Positions 45,726 through 55,450 of a DNA stretch of 59,967 bases are shown one piece after another. Under the pieces are notes generated by a model. The model did not search any database and had not been told where the DNA came from. It saw nothing but the letters and a program-made list of their open reading frames with translations. This DNA is from JAYZQT01 sp964412235 (GTDB lineage Bacteria > Pseudomonadota > Alphaproteobacteria > MPNO01 > UBA830). The position numbers and the translations under genes were made by a program. The DNA lies in NCBI GenBank assembly GCA_964412235.1, contig CAYPNT010000006.1, positions 1-59,967 of the forward strand, read 5' to 3'. The first letter of the stretch is position 1, and every line of letters begins with the position of its first letter.

Positions 45726-46871
45726 TTAAAGTGGCGCTCTTAGGCCACGTTGTTCAAGCAGAGGCATTACTTCAATGTTAAACCTTTTTAAGCCTGTTTC
45801 ATAGTCTACCCATGAGAGTAGCGATCCGTTAAAACCAACGTTCGAGAGCATCTCTAATCCCTCAGCAATCATTTCGCTGGTGCCAATCAGTGGGTAGCCG
45901 CAATAGCCAGCGATAAATTGGCTTTTTAGACCTTCCATTGCTTCTTTTCCCACCATCTTCGAGTTTATACCGAGGACACGAATTAAATTGTCAGCGGCTT
46001 GCCAATCGCCCAATTCGTTCACGTAGTGATTATAATACGCCTTAGCGTCTGCTTCCGTGTCTCCGTGTACGATGTAGGAGTTCGTCCAGATTTGTATTTC
46101 TCGTCCAAAGTCCGTTCGAGCAATCTCACGGACGGATTCTATTTCGGCCTTAATGGCTTGTGGGTCTGGGTTTGTAATAGCCTGAAACATCATATCGCAA
46201 TTTTTTGCCCCAAACCGTTTGCCTCGTTCTGACCCGCCCGCATTCATTATTGCGGGGAAGGGTGCTTGAATTGGTTTTGGTTGATGAAACCCTTTAGGAA
46301 CATTGAAGAACTTCCCCTCATATGTGAATTCTTCCTCTTCGATCCACAAGAGTTTCATAATTTCTATCCACTCGTCCGCGTAGTCATAACGAGTGTCATG
46401 CTCCATAACTTTTGAGCCAAACATTTCGAGTTCGGGTTGGTACCACCCTACTACGATGTTGAGTGCAAACCGGCCATTCGATATGTGGTCGATAGTGGTA
46501 GCTTGTTTGGCAGCTAAAATTGGGTGTACAGTTGGAACGTGTGATGTGGAGAAGACAGCCGCTTGTTGGGTTTGTCCCCCCAAACCGGCTGCCCACGTAT
46601 AGGTTTCAAAGCACCGAGAATTGAAGTCAGTTTCACCACCGAAACCGCGCCATCTAGCTACTGGAACTAGAGCTTCCAAGCCTATATCATCGGCAATCTT
46701 TGAAATTTTTAGGACATTAGGCCAATTTATTTCAAGTGCGCCATCTGCTTTAGTGATGGAGCATCCTCCGGAGACGTTTGTTCCGAACGTGCCAAGTTTT
46801 AGTTTGTTGTCATTAAAGAGCGGGTTTGTCGCTTTCCTGACGTCCGGTTGTGTTTTTTGTTTTGTGTTCAT
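45726..46871 (-). CDS. RutA-like LLM flavin monooxygenase
   Basis: The 381-residue luciferase-fold protein contains RWRGFGGETDF, TIDHISNGRFALNIVVGW and HDTRYDYADEWIEIM, which match RutA (pyrimidine monooxygenase) more than standard luciferase. RutA and relatives open cyclic amides or C-S bonds by flavin-N5-oxide chemistry. The gene ends four bases from the convergent DctQM gene and is divergent from the cyclase. I infer an oxidative ring-opening or dehalogenating role. Confidence 0.82.
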   Translation of the reverse strand: MNTKQKTQPDVRKATNPLFNDNKLKLGTFGTNVSGGCSITKADGALEINWPNVLKISKIADDIGLEALVPVARWRGFGGETDFNSRCFETYTWAAGLGGQTQQAAVFSTSHVPTVHPILAAKQATTIDHISNGRFALNIVVGWYQPELEMFGSKVMEHDTRYDYADEWIEIMKLLWIEEEEFTYEGKFFNVPKGFHQPKPIQAPFPAIMNAGGSERGKRFGAKNCDMMFQAITNPDPQAIKAEIESVREIARTDFGREIQIWTNSYIVHGDTEADAKAYYNHYVNELGDWQAADNLIRVLGINSKMVGKEAMEGLKSQFIAGYCGYPLIGTSEMIAEGLEMLSNVGFNGSLLSWVDYETGLKRFNIEVMPLLEQRGLRAPL

Positions 46872-47020
46872 GATTTCTCTTGCTTAGACGTGACACTCGA
46901 GGGTTTATGTCGTTTGCGCGGTGCTAAACTAATATTTTGGTATTTTGAGTGAAAAGACAAGTTGTTAGATATCTGTTTGAGGCGATATGCTGACACTTGA
47001 ACCAACTTATAGGTAAGGCG

Positions 47021-47806
47021 ATGGAAAATAGTGCAGGCATCCTTGGGCAACTCGCGTCCTCTTTAGTTAATGGCGCTGTAAATGTTGTTGACTTGACGCA
47101 TCCGCTCGGCCCGCAAACACCGATGATCAAAGTCCCGGAGGGTCATGGAAAGCAGCCGCCTGCGGTCCAACTTGAACCTATTGCTGACTATCGTGATAAG
47201 TCCGGCTACGCCCGTTGGAGTACGTTAACTGTTGCGGAGCACGCTGGTACCCACTTTGATGCGCCAGGTCACTGGTTTACTGGCGAAAAATTTAAAGATG
47301 GCACCACGGATACCATTGATGCACAGCGTTTCATGGCTCCCGCCTCCGTTATTGATTGTACCCAGGCGGTGGAGAACGATCCTGGCTTTATTTTAGATGT
47401 TCAGCATCTACAGGAATGGGAAAAGAAGCATGGGCAGCTCCAGAAGGGGAGTTGGCTTCTTTTCCGGAGTGGTTGGTCTAAACGGTTTTCAGACGCTTCC
47501 GCCTTTTTGAATGAAGTTGATGGCAGTTATCTATCTCCAGGCCCTAATCCGGACGCAGTGCGATTTATGCTTGAAAGGGATGTCTGCGGATACGGCACGG
47601 AAACGATTGGCACAGACCACGGAAATGCGGGGATGTTTGACCCAGTTTTTCCCGCCCATAACTTAATGCATGGCGCCAACAAGTTTGGGATGTCCAGCCT
47701 CAATAATTTGGATCAGTTGCCGCCAACCGGTTCTATTATTGTTACTGCACCATTGAAGATTGTAGAGGGTTCCGGCAGTCCTCTACGGGTCTTAGGATTA
47801 ATTTAA
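47021..47806 (+). CDS. Cyclase family (kynurenine formamidase-like) hydrolase
   Basis: The metal motif HAGTHFDAPGHW (His74, His78, Asp80, His84) defines the family of metal-dependent amide and lactone hydrolases. The start at 47021 follows AGG; a TTG at 46997 is also in frame. The 261-residue protein is divergent from the RutA-like gene, across a 149-bp gap, suggesting hydrolysis of an N-formyl or ring amide product. Confidence 0.88.
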   Translation: MENSAGILGQLASSLVNGAVNVVDLTHPLGPQTPMIKVPEGHGKQPPAVQLEPIADYRDKSGYARWSTLTVAEHAGTHFDAPGHWFTGEKFKDGTTDTIDAQRFMAPASVIDCTQAVENDPGFILDVQHLQEWEKKHGQLQKGSWLLFRSGWSKRFSDASAFLNEVDGSYLSPGPNPDAVRFMLERDVCGYGTETIGTDHGNAGMFDPVFPAHNLMHGANKFGMSSLNNLDQLPPTGSIIVTAPLKIVEGSGSPLRVLGLI

Positions 47807-47904
47807 TTTTTAATAAAGCAATAAAAACAATACAATATAATTATTTTATAATGTAGTTTGTTAATACGTGGAGTTAGCTTTATTCGTATATTTAGAGTGT
47901 CTGG

Positions 47905-49248
47905 TCAGCGCAAAAGATAAGTAGAAATTGGCGGAAATATAATAATTAAAATTAGCGCGAATAGCATCGCAAGTGCGAACGGCGCGGATCCCATGAAGAC
48001 TTCTTTCAATGTGATATCAGGTCTTGAGAGGGTCGAGTGCACAACATAGACACAGAGGCCTAAGGGTGGCGTAAGCAAGCCGATCTCTGTTGCGATAACT
48101 GTCACTACCCCGAACCATACGAGGTCTATTTCGTAAAACTTAAGTGCGCCTAAGAATAACGGGACCATGATTAGCATAATTGAAACTGAATCTACGATTG
48201 TCCCCAAAATGATGACCACGATGACGTATAGGGCCAACATTCCATAAAAACCTGCCCCGAGTTCGTTAAATATCTCGGCCATTTCGCCAGGTAACCCTGA
48301 CATCCCTATCATGCGGCTATACATGCTCGCGGAGACGATAAGGAATAGCAAGGTAGCCGATACCTTGCTTGTGTCGATTAGGACTTCCCATAGTGTTGCC
48401 AAGGTAAGTTTCCGGCGGGCAACTGCGAAAATTAAGGCTAGAAATGCACCCGCGCCTCCCGCTTCGACTGGTGTGAACACCCCGCCATATAGACCACCCA
48501 TTACGAGGGTGATGAGTAAAATTATGGGGATGATTTTCTGAAGAGTGCTTTTATCGTTATCAATAGGATCATCAGATCCATATGCTACGTCATCTTGCGC
48601 AAGGGAGTCTGGGGGTTTTTCAGCGTAAACCATGCGCGGTAGGAAGATCGCCATGCCTGAAATCAACCCGCAGTAGACAATTGTAAGTAAGATTCCAGGA
48701 CCGATGCCTGCAATGAAGAGGTCGCCCACAGACTCTTCTACAATCAGTGCATAAATGATCAATAATACGCTAGGTGGAATTAACATGCCGAGTACAGAGG
48801 ACCCGGCGACCGTTCCTACGGCAAATCGGCCGCTGTAGCCATGGCGGATCATCTCTGGGACGGCTATTTTTGAAAACACAGACGCGGAAGCAACAGAAAC
48901 ACCCGTAATTGCAGCAAATATTGCATTTGCAACCACCGTTGCCATGCCTAGACCACCCCGAACGCGGTGCAGCATATTCTGTCCAATATCGTACGCGTCT
49001 CGACCCATTCCAGCCGCAGAAACGAGGAAGCCCATCAGAACGAACAGGGGAATAACCGCAAATACGAAATTATTTACCGTCTGGTGTGCCGAAACCCATA
49101 GTAAGCTAGTGGCGACGGCAATATTGCCCTTGATTATCCAAGTACCAATGAATGATATAAGTGCAAGGGTGACCGCGATGTGCATGCCGAGGTATATGAA
49201 GAGCAGCATGGCCGCCACGGATAGGATCGCGATTTCAAAGGCTTCCAT
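47905..49248 (-). CDS. TRAP transporter DctM large membrane subunit
   Basis: The 447-residue protein has the DctM pattern: GGLGMATVVANAIFAAITGV, SVLGMLIPPSVLLIIYALIV, TPVEAGGAGAFLALI and EIGLLTPPLGLCVYVV. It lies 41 bases after the DctQ gene on the minus strand. No ribosome site is evident, so it may be translated from the DctQ message by coupling or leader-independent means. Confidence 0.92.
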   Translation of the reverse strand: MEAFEIAILSVAAMLLFIYLGMHIAVTLALISFIGTWIIKGNIAVATSLLWVSAHQTVNNFVFAVIPLFVLMGFLVSAAGMGRDAYDIGQNMLHRVRGGLGMATVVANAIFAAITGVSVASASVFSKIAVPEMIRHGYSGRFAVGTVAGSSVLGMLIPPSVLLIIYALIVEESVGDLFIAGIGPGILLTIVYCGLISGMAIFLPRMVYAEKPPDSLAQDDVAYGSDDPIDNDKSTLQKIIPIILLITLVMGGLYGGVFTPVEAGGAGAFLALIFAVARRKLTLATLWEVLIDTSKVSATLLFLIVSASMYSRMIGMSGLPGEMAEIFNELGAGFYGMLALYVIVVIILGTIVDSVSIMLIMVPLFLGALKFYEIDLVWFGVVTVIATEIGLLTPPLGLCVYVVHSTLSRPDITLKEVFMGSAPFALAMLFALILIIIFPPISTYLLR

Positions 49249-49289
49249 TGATTTACACTTTCACACACATGGTTATCGCGCTTTGCATT

Positions 49290-49820
49290 TCACGAATTGG
49301 CAACCCTTGGATCAAAAATGGAAACAAGATTTTTTACAATAAAGAAAAGAAACTGAAGCCCGGTTAGGCCGCAACCAACGAAGACAATCGCGAGCCTAGG
49401 CCAATCGGGAAATGTGAAGACATCAACGACCCCTACATAGAAGCCGTTTTGGTATGCATCAATGGACTTTGGCCACGCCATGGACATTATGGCAATCATG
49501 AGCATGAGTCCGGCGAATGAAAACACGAGGTCTAGTGCGTAGCCGGTGCGGGGGTGTCTTTTTTTCAAACGTGATATTGCGGCATCTGATCGGGTCATAC
49601 TTCCCGACCGCAATGTATAGGCGAGTTGTAAGTAAAGGACCGACACAATTGACAGAGTCACCATCTCTGTAGTCCCGACAATAGGTGTATTAAACAAAAA
49701 TCGCCCAAGTACATCTGCGACAACCCCGCGCATCATCAAGAAAACCCACACTGACGCTAGTGCGTTACTGGAAGTTATCAGGGTGCCGAGAGCGCTATTG
49801 CACTTGTTTAAAAGGTCCAT
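49290..49820 (-). CDS. TRAP transporter DctQ small membrane subunit
   Basis: The 176-residue protein has four hydrophobic segments and the DctQ motif GRFLFNTPIVGTTEMV near residue 38. It sits between DctP and DctM, completing the TRAP system. A hairpin in the DctP-DctQ gap probably sets their expression ratio. Confidence 0.88.
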   Translation of the reverse strand: MDLLNKCNSALGTLITSSNALASVWVFLMMRGVVADVLGRFLFNTPIVGTTEMVTLSIVSVLYLQLAYTLRSGSMTRSDAAISRLKKRHPRTGYALDLVFSFAGLMLMIAIMSMAWPKSIDAYQNGFYVGVVDVFTFPDWPRLAIVFVGCGLTGLQFLFFIVKNLVSIFDPRVANS

Positions 49821-49859
49821 TGGATAAGTACTTTGGATAACCCATTCAAGAAAGAAGTC

Positions 49860-49894
49860 GCGGCTGACCTTGAATTTCTTTCGAGACCAGCCGC
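49860..49894 (-). terminator. Hairpin between DctP and DctQ, likely attenuator
   Basis: GCGGCTG (49860-49866) and CAGCCGC (49888-49894) form a seven-base stem, followed on the minus strand by a pyrimidine-rich stretch (CTTCTTTCTT). Partial termination here would give more binding protein than permease. Confidence 0.5.
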
Positions 49895-49922
49895 AACATG
49901 CAAGTAGAAAGGGTTACTAGTG

Positions 49923-51029
49923 CTATTCCTTATCCCAGTGCCTTACGAGCACCTGGTTTTTGGCGCGCATGTAATCCATGAACGTTTTCAGCATTTTCGT
50001 CCCAGGCAGACCAGCCTTATCCTGTCTCTTGGCCCAAGACTGCGCAATATTAGGTAAGGCGAATGCCCAGGCTTTTCGTTCCGCAGCTGTCAACTTGTGT
50101 GTAGTTTGTCCGTATTTCTTTTGACAGACACCTGCGCCCCATTTGGCCCCACCAAGTGTTGCTTTGTTGCCTCCTGCGGACCATGCCGGCGCGGCTTCTT
50201 TGACCGCTGCTTGGACCTCTTTAGGCATCTTCTTCCAGGAGTCATGGTTGACGGTTAGGAGTGCGTTTGCGACCGCGCCAAATCCAGTGTCTACATGATA
50301 GGGAGTTACTTCACAGAACTTAAACGCTGCCATAGCTTGTTGCCAAAGGATGCCCGCATCATAAATGCCTGTTTTTAGAGAATTATACATTGTGGCAAGA
50401 CCCTTGATCATCACTGGGACACCACCTGCTGCTGAAACCCAGGGTGCATTGGAACCAACGGCGCCGATCTTCATGCCCTTAAGTTGCTCAAACTTCGTAA
50501 TTTTCTTACTCGTCCATAGAGCATAATTTTCTGCAGTGCCCGATATTGCTAACACGGTTTGGTTGAACCGTTGGGCCTGTTTTCCCATAGCCGGGTATTT
50601 AGCTAACAGGTTGCCCATTGCGTCAGTCGTTACTTGCAGGTCTACGGAAGTAAAAGGTGTGACATAACCTATTTGATACAAAGATAATTTTGATGGATGA
50701 AACGGTCCCGGGACTACGCCTATGTCGCCAAGCCCAGTTTGTACACCCTCCAATTCACCGCGAACCTTAACAATTTGCCCGCCGAACCCTTTAACCCAGG
50801 AGGCTTTGTAGTTTCCCGTCCGGGCGAGTATTTCATTAACTTTGGGTATGAAAGCTTTGATAGCTGCGCCGACAGGAGCATAGTGGTGAGTGTTTCCCGA
50901 GATGACTGTAAGGTTTACCCGCTTTGCCGCGTCTGCACCTGTTGAGAGCGCAAAAGCAACTGGCAAAGCTAGCAGGGATACTGCCGCAATGCTCATCGTG
51001 CGGGATTTTTTCTCCCTTTTCAAAAGCAT
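49923..51029 (-). CDS. TRAP transporter DctP-type solute-binding protein
   Basis: An exported 368-residue protein starting MLLKREKKSRTMS with a signal peptide to DAA. GELEGVQTGLGDIGVV and LTAAERKAWAFALPNIAQSW mark the same subfamily as the protein at 42640. I chose the ATG at 51029 because GAGGAG lies immediately upstream; an ATG at 51083 is also in frame. Confidence 0.9.
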   Translation of the reverse strand: MLLKREKKSRTMSIAAVSLLALPVAFALSTGADAAKRVNLTVISGNTHHYAPVGAAIKAFIPKVNEILARTGNYKASWVKGFGGQIVKVRGELEGVQTGLGDIGVVPGPFHPSKLSLYQIGYVTPFTSVDLQVTTDAMGNLLAKYPAMGKQAQRFNQTVLAISGTAENYALWTSKKITKFEQLKGMKIGAVGSNAPWVSAAGGVPVMIKGLATMYNSLKTGIYDAGILWQQAMAAFKFCEVTPYHVDTGFGAVANALLTVNHDSWKKMPKEVQAAVKEAAPAWSAGGNKATLGGAKWGAGVCQKKYGQTTHKLTAAERKAWAFALPNIAQSWAKRQDKAGLPGTKMLKTFMDYMRAKNQVLVRHWDKE

Positions 51030-51175
51030 TTGTTTCTCCTCAAAGAAATTTGGTTTCGATTTTATTGTTTGCTGACCGAACAAGTCAGGCCTGTAGTATG
51101 GCAGGTTAGAGTTGTTATATGAAGGCGTTTTCGGGATCCAATTTCAAACACTAAATTGGCTTAAAGCGCCATCAT

Positions 51176-52927
51176 TTAGTTATCGGCGATGATTGGTAAC
51201 AATAAATATGAGGCGTGTGACGGACCGCTGTACAACGTAACATTGTTATCAAAGGTCTCGGGTGGCCTATTTTTAGTTTCATCATGGCGGAACGGTCCGA
51301 CCCCAGTGAATACACCCATCCGTTTGAGTCCTTTTGCCCCAGGGTCTCGCGCAGCGTGCTCATAATCACGCCCGCGGACAGAGAGTCCAAAACGATGACC
51401 CGCAGGGATCACTATAGAAGTTGGCCATATTTCAATGTCGAGTTCATAGACATCACCTGGCAGTAGTTTTTGGACTTCATCGTGTGAGTGGTAGGGTCGG
51501 TATTCCAGTGTTAATTCTGGGTCAAGCTTACGGTGTGATGCCCTAAGCCAGCCAAGAGCGATGGGTGTGTGTGGGTCGTTTGAGCCCTGAAAGGTAACTT
51601 CGTTAAGGTCGGGACCAAATACTCTGAATACCAGAAAGAAATCTGCGTCATCTGTTGAGGAAGATACGAAGAGCTTGCTGGCTAGCGGACCTGTTATTTC
51701 AGTACTTGTTTCTAGGGGTGGGCTGAGAAATGTCAGTCCGTCAGCGAAACCCTCATAAGTGTTTTGTGCTAATTTTTCCAATGGGTCGGAGGAGAAAGCG
51801 AGTTGCTCCATATCCAAGTAGAATTTTGACCACTTTGTCCGGGCTAAAGGCCATTCGTTTTCGTGCCGCTCTTCAAATACTTCCCCCGGATGTCTGATCT
51901 GTAATTGAATACGCGGTTGTTGTGACCAACCGGTATCTTCTTCTTTTAAGAAATAATCAAAGAACCGACGTTGGAGGTCTACACCGTAGTCTGTATAGAA
52001 ATGGGTCCAGTGTTCAAGCCCGTGGACTTCAAGCCACTTGTCTTTTGAGGCCGATGCAAGAAAGCCCTCAAAATTGCCCCTTGGATGAAGGCCTTGTCCG
52101 CCCCAATTCGCTGCCGATAGGAGTGGGACGTCTATTTTAGAAAAGTCAGGCAACCGAGAAGCCCAAAATTCGTCGCTTGCAAGGGTGTTATCGAGGAGGT
52201 CAGCATGCCAGTCACTGCGGTTTGTCGCGAGTTCTTCTGTGGTGAGGGTTTCCGGGCCAGAGACCCAATCGTTAGTCATACTGCTGTGTTCGCCTTTTGA
52301 ACCAAGCCCGTTCTGCATTATGACCACATAGGGACCGTACCATGCCCGACTAAAGGTGCACATAATGCCGCCATGATGAGCCATATCCCGGTAGTAATCG
52401 GCGGCGCCCTCCCACACACACATTGCCCTGAGGTGAGGGGGGCGGAGTGCGGCAACTTGCCATTGGTTCATCGCGAGGTATGAGATCCCATTTAATCCCA
52501 CGCGGCCGTTACTCCATTCTTGTGTGCCAGCCCATTCTATGCAGTCGTAAAAGTCTTGTGCCTCTCGAGCGGACCAGGGGTCGATATAGCCCGGAGACCG
52601 ACCCGTGCCACGAGAATCGACCCGAACGACTGCGTACCCATGAGGTACAAATTTTTCTGGATCACACACTTCAAAACTCTGATATTTATTCGTAGACCCG
52701 TCAGGTACGTCTGGGTGTTCCTCGCACATCCGCGACCATTGTTCAGTGAATTGTTCGCCAAAAACCAGCCATTTTCCATAAGGACCATACGAAAGTATTA
52801 TCGGCCACTTGCCCTCGCCAGGAGGCCTAAAAACATCAGCCCGCAGAACAACTCCATCATCGGCTTCAATTGGCGTGTCCCAGTCAATCTGCATGCCGTC
52901 TTTGAGTTCAGTGCGGTAGATTTTCAT
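51176..52927 (-). CDS. CocE/NonD-type serine hydrolase (X-Pro dipeptidyl-peptidase S15 family)
   Basis: Residues 1 to about 330 form the alpha/beta hydrolase part with RVDSRGTGRS and the nucleophile Ser149 in LNGISYLAM. Residues beyond about 340 form the jelly-roll C-terminal domain (EFRPYHSHDEV-type strands). Members include cocaine esterase and glutaryl amidases. It follows the SDR genes on the same strand, 63 bases apart. It probably hydrolyses an ester or amide of the imported compound. Confidence 0.85.
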   Translation of the reverse strand: MKIYRTELKDGMQIDWDTPIEADDGVVLRADVFRPPGEGKWPIILSYGPYGKWLVFGEQFTEQWSRMCEEHPDVPDGSTNKYQSFEVCDPEKFVPHGYAVVRVDSRGTGRSPGYIDPWSAREAQDFYDCIEWAGTQEWSNGRVGLNGISYLAMNQWQVAALRPPHLRAMCVWEGAADYYRDMAHHGGIMCTFSRAWYGPYVVIMQNGLGSKGEHSSMTNDWVSGPETLTTEELATNRSDWHADLLDNTLASDEFWASRLPDFSKIDVPLLSAANWGGQGLHPRGNFEGFLASASKDKWLEVHGLEHWTHFYTDYGVDLQRRFFDYFLKEEDTGWSQQPRIQLQIRHPGEVFEERHENEWPLARTKWSKFYLDMEQLAFSSDPLEKLAQNTYEGFADGLTFLSPPLETSTEITGPLASKLFVSSSTDDADFFLVFRVFGPDLNEVTFQGSNDPHTPIALGWLRASHRKLDPELTLEYRPYHSHDEVQKLLPGDVYELDIEIWPTSIVIPAGHRFGLSVRGRDYEHAARDPGAKGLKRMGVFTGVGPFRHDETKNRPPETFDNNVTLYSGPSHASYLLLPIIADN

Positions 52928-52990
52928 CTTTTTTTCCTTATCTTGAGCTTTCTTGTTTCGTAATTTTGCCGATTGTTCTGAACGTTTTTG

Positions 52991-53650
52991 TTACCAAGGT
53001 ATTTCCACCGCATACCGATCTAGAAACTTACCTGAATCACTTATGGTTAGTTTGTCGATCACGTTTTTCATGTCATTGGCGACTTCGTCGGGCTCTGTGC
53101 CGTTGTGGCCTGTCATTTTCGTGGCGACAATGCCGGGGTGGATTGCTATGGCGGTCACCCCTTCGCGCAGCAGATCTCTAGCCAGGTTGGATGTCAGCAT
53201 GTTCTGCGCGGCTTTCGACATCCGGTACCCGTAATCACCCCCTGACCCATTATCCCCTATTGATCCCATTCGACTTGAAACGTTTATTAGGGTTGAGCCT
53301 CTACGAAAAAATTTGCGGAACGCGAGGGCAAATTTTAGGGGACCGAGAGTGTTAACTTCAATTTGTTCGCGGATCCTTTTTAGCTCGAGGTTATCAATAT
53401 CGTCATCAACCAAAATGCCGGCATTGTTGATCAACACGTCAATTGTGCGTTCACCCAATTGCTTTGCTGCACCGGATACATCTTTGTCGTTTCGAATGTC
53501 GATCCCGTCAATAATTTCCGCGCCGATGTCTTCGATTTCGGGGCTCTTCTGTCGGCATATAGCGATCACTTTGTTACCGCACTCTGTATAGACGTTGGCC
53601 AGAGCCAACCCCAACCCTGATTGTGCTCCGGTTATAACGATGGTGGCCAT
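52991..53650 (-). CDS. Short-chain dehydrogenase/reductase
   Basis: The 219-residue SDR carries the cofactor loop TGAQSGLG at residues 7-14, NNAG near 93, and the catalytic SSRMGSIG with YRMSK near 148-152. It follows the second SDR by five bases, so the two are co-transcribed. The Arg-rich segment IAICRQKS after the second strand hints at NADP use. Substrate unknown. Confidence 0.85.
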   Translation of the reverse strand: MATIVITGAQSGLGLALANVYTECGNKVIAICRQKSPEIEDIGAEIIDGIDIRNDKDVSGAAKQLGERTIDVLINNAGILVDDDIDNLELKRIREQIEVNTLGPLKFALAFRKFFRRGSTLINVSSRMGSIGDNGSGGDYGYRMSKAAQNMLTSNLARDLLREGVTAIAIHPGIVATKMTGHNGTEPDEVANDMKNVIDKLTISDSGKFLDRYAVEIPW

Positions 53651-53655
53651 TACTT

Positions 53656-54423
53656 TCAGACCGCCGTATACCCGCCGTCGACAATCAAGTCTGTTCCGGT
53701 CATGAAGGCGGCGTCATCACTGGCAACAAACAACGCCGCGCCGGCAATGTCCTCGGGTTGGCCCAGACGCCCGATTGGGTGATTGGGAACCATTAATTCA
53801 CGAATTGTCTCTATGTTTTTGTGACGTGCAAGTAACCGGTTTGTCTCAATCGCTCCAGGTGATACCGTTACGGCTCGAATGTTGTCACCCGCGTTCTCGA
53901 TGGCGATCGCCTTGGTTAACTGGATTGCTGCTCCCTTTGTTGCGTGATAGGCGGGCCGGCCCGGTGTAACAACACTGCCAAATTGAGAGGCAATGTTAAT
54001 AATTACTCCACCACCCGCGTTACGTAGGTGCGGAATTGCATATTTACAGAGCAGAAACATACTGGTCAGATTTACCCTGAGTGCTTCTTCCCAGTGCTCA
54101 AACATCATTTCTTCTGCGGTCGCGGTCGGTTCCCGTGTGGCAGCAGAATGTACTGTAGTATCGAGGCCTCCCAGGGTATCGGAAATTTCTTCTACGACAT
54201 TTTTGGCGGATACCGGATCCCCGATATCGATGGATAAAGAGCAAACTTTACCGTCTCCAGGGGCTGTTATCAGTTCAGCGGCGCGCCGTTCTGCGGCGGC
54301 TTCATCCGCGTCAACAATTCCGACGTGGGCTCCCTCTTCATAAAACCGCTTTGCAATTGCCCCGCCAATGCCGCCACCAGCGCCAACAATTAGTGTTCGT
54401 CTTCCTTCGAGCTTTCCCGTCAT
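53656..54423 (-). CDS. Short-chain dehydrogenase/reductase
   Basis: A classical SDR of 255 residues: GAGGGIGG near residues 12-19, Asp in GIVDADE that favours NAD, HSAA in place of NNAG, and the catalytic YHATK near 152-156. I chose the ATG at 54423, preceded by GAGGAGC, 16 bases after the Rieske gene stop. A dehydrogenase after a Rieske dioxygenase often rearomatises a cis-diol. Confidence 0.9.
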   Translation of the reverse strand: MTGKLEGRRTLIVGAGGGIGGAIAKRFYEEGAHVGIVDADEAAAERRAAELITAPGDGKVCSLSIDIGDPVSAKNVVEEISDTLGGLDTTVHSAATREPTATAEEMMFEHWEEALRVNLTSMFLLCKYAIPHLRNAGGGVIINIASQFGSVVTPGRPAYHATKGAAIQLTKAIAIENAGDNIRAVTVSPGAIETNRLLARHKNIETIRELMVPNHPIGRLGQPEDIAGAALFVASDDAAFMTGTDLIVDGGYTAV

Positions 54424-54439
54424 TTGTTTTTGCTCCTCG

Positions 54440-55450
54440 TCAAGTTGTGGCTTCAGCGGCCAGTAGTTCGTCTGTAATTTGACGTGCAAGGATGGTACCA
54501 CCGTCAATTTTTACGTCGACAGTACGTATGCCACTTTTATCTGTTTCGATTGATTTTTGTTGGGCTTCAAGTATTTCTCGGTCCTCCTGAAAAATAGTAT
54601 TTACCGACTGGTGCCACCACTCGCCGAACACCTGATCTTCTAGCCGGAAATTTCTTGAAACGGCCCAATAATAGTTCGTTGTATTTTCGGTTTCTGGTAC
54701 AAGCGCATCAAGGACAAAAAAACGGACACCACTATTGGGATCGTTATTTCCCGGCGGAACCGTCCTCGCTTCAACGTGCACGTAGCACGGCGCCTGAAAA
54801 TGAACGAGTTGGTATCGGTCTACGTTGGCCTCGCTTTTCGCAGCCTTGGCAAAAAACGGAGGTGGCGGAATATCGCGCATTATCCGGTCTACGAAAACTT
54901 CGTTGCCATCCCGGTGAACATTGATGGGGGTTTCCGCAACAGCATCATTACCGATACTTGAGGTGTGTACGTATGTTTCGTGAGAAAGGTCTATCAAATT
55001 ATCTACTAGAAGTTGGTAGTTGGCTTTTACGTGTAGGTGATCCTGGAATGGTACCCATCCGCCTTCATCTAACCCGGGCATTTTGGGGATTTGCTTGGGG
55101 TCCGCCTTATCTTTGTCTCCGAGCCAAACCCAGACCCATCCAAATTTTTCGACTAAGGGATAACCAAAAACAGCCGCGCGCCGCGGTACGCCGTTTTGGC
55201 CTGGTATCGCGGCACACTTTCCACTGGTATCATACTCAAAACCGTGATATCCGCACTGCAACCGCTCTCCAATCACGCGGCCCGCGGAAAGCGGCATTCT
55301 TCGGTGGATGCAGCGGTCCGCAAGTGCTGCCGCTTGCCCGTCTTCCGTCCTGAATAAAACAATTGGCTCGTTACAGATAATGCGCTGTTGGGGTTTTGTG
55401 GTTATGTAGGCACTAACTCCTGCTACATACCAGGTATTCTTTATGAACAT
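54440..55450 (-). CDS. Rieske oxygenase (VanA/phthalate-type), alpha subunit
   Basis: The Rieske motif is CIH then CGYH (residues about 48-68); the mononuclear iron site is DLSHETYVH near 155-163. At about 336 residues it fits the vanillate demethylase/phenoxybenzoate dioxygenase group. The start is the ATG at 55450 with GGGGCGA upstream. Two SDRs follow on the same strand. No reductase gene is present. Confidence 0.9.
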   Translation of the reverse strand: MFIKNTWYVAGVSAYITTKPQQRIICNEPIVLFRTEDGQAAALADRCIHRRMPLSAGRVIGERLQCGYHGFEYDTSGKCAAIPGQNGVPRRAAVFGYPLVEKFGWVWVWLGDKDKADPKQIPKMPGLDEGGWVPFQDHLHVKANYQLLVDNLIDLSHETYVHTSSIGNDAVAETPINVHRDGNEVFVDRIMRDIPPPPFFAKAAKSEANVDRYQLVHFQAPCYVHVEARTVPPGNNDPNSGVRFFVLDALVPETENTTNYYWAVSRNFRLEDQVFGEWWHQSVNTIFQEDREILEAQQKSIETDKSGIRTVDVKIDGGTILARQITDELLAAEATT

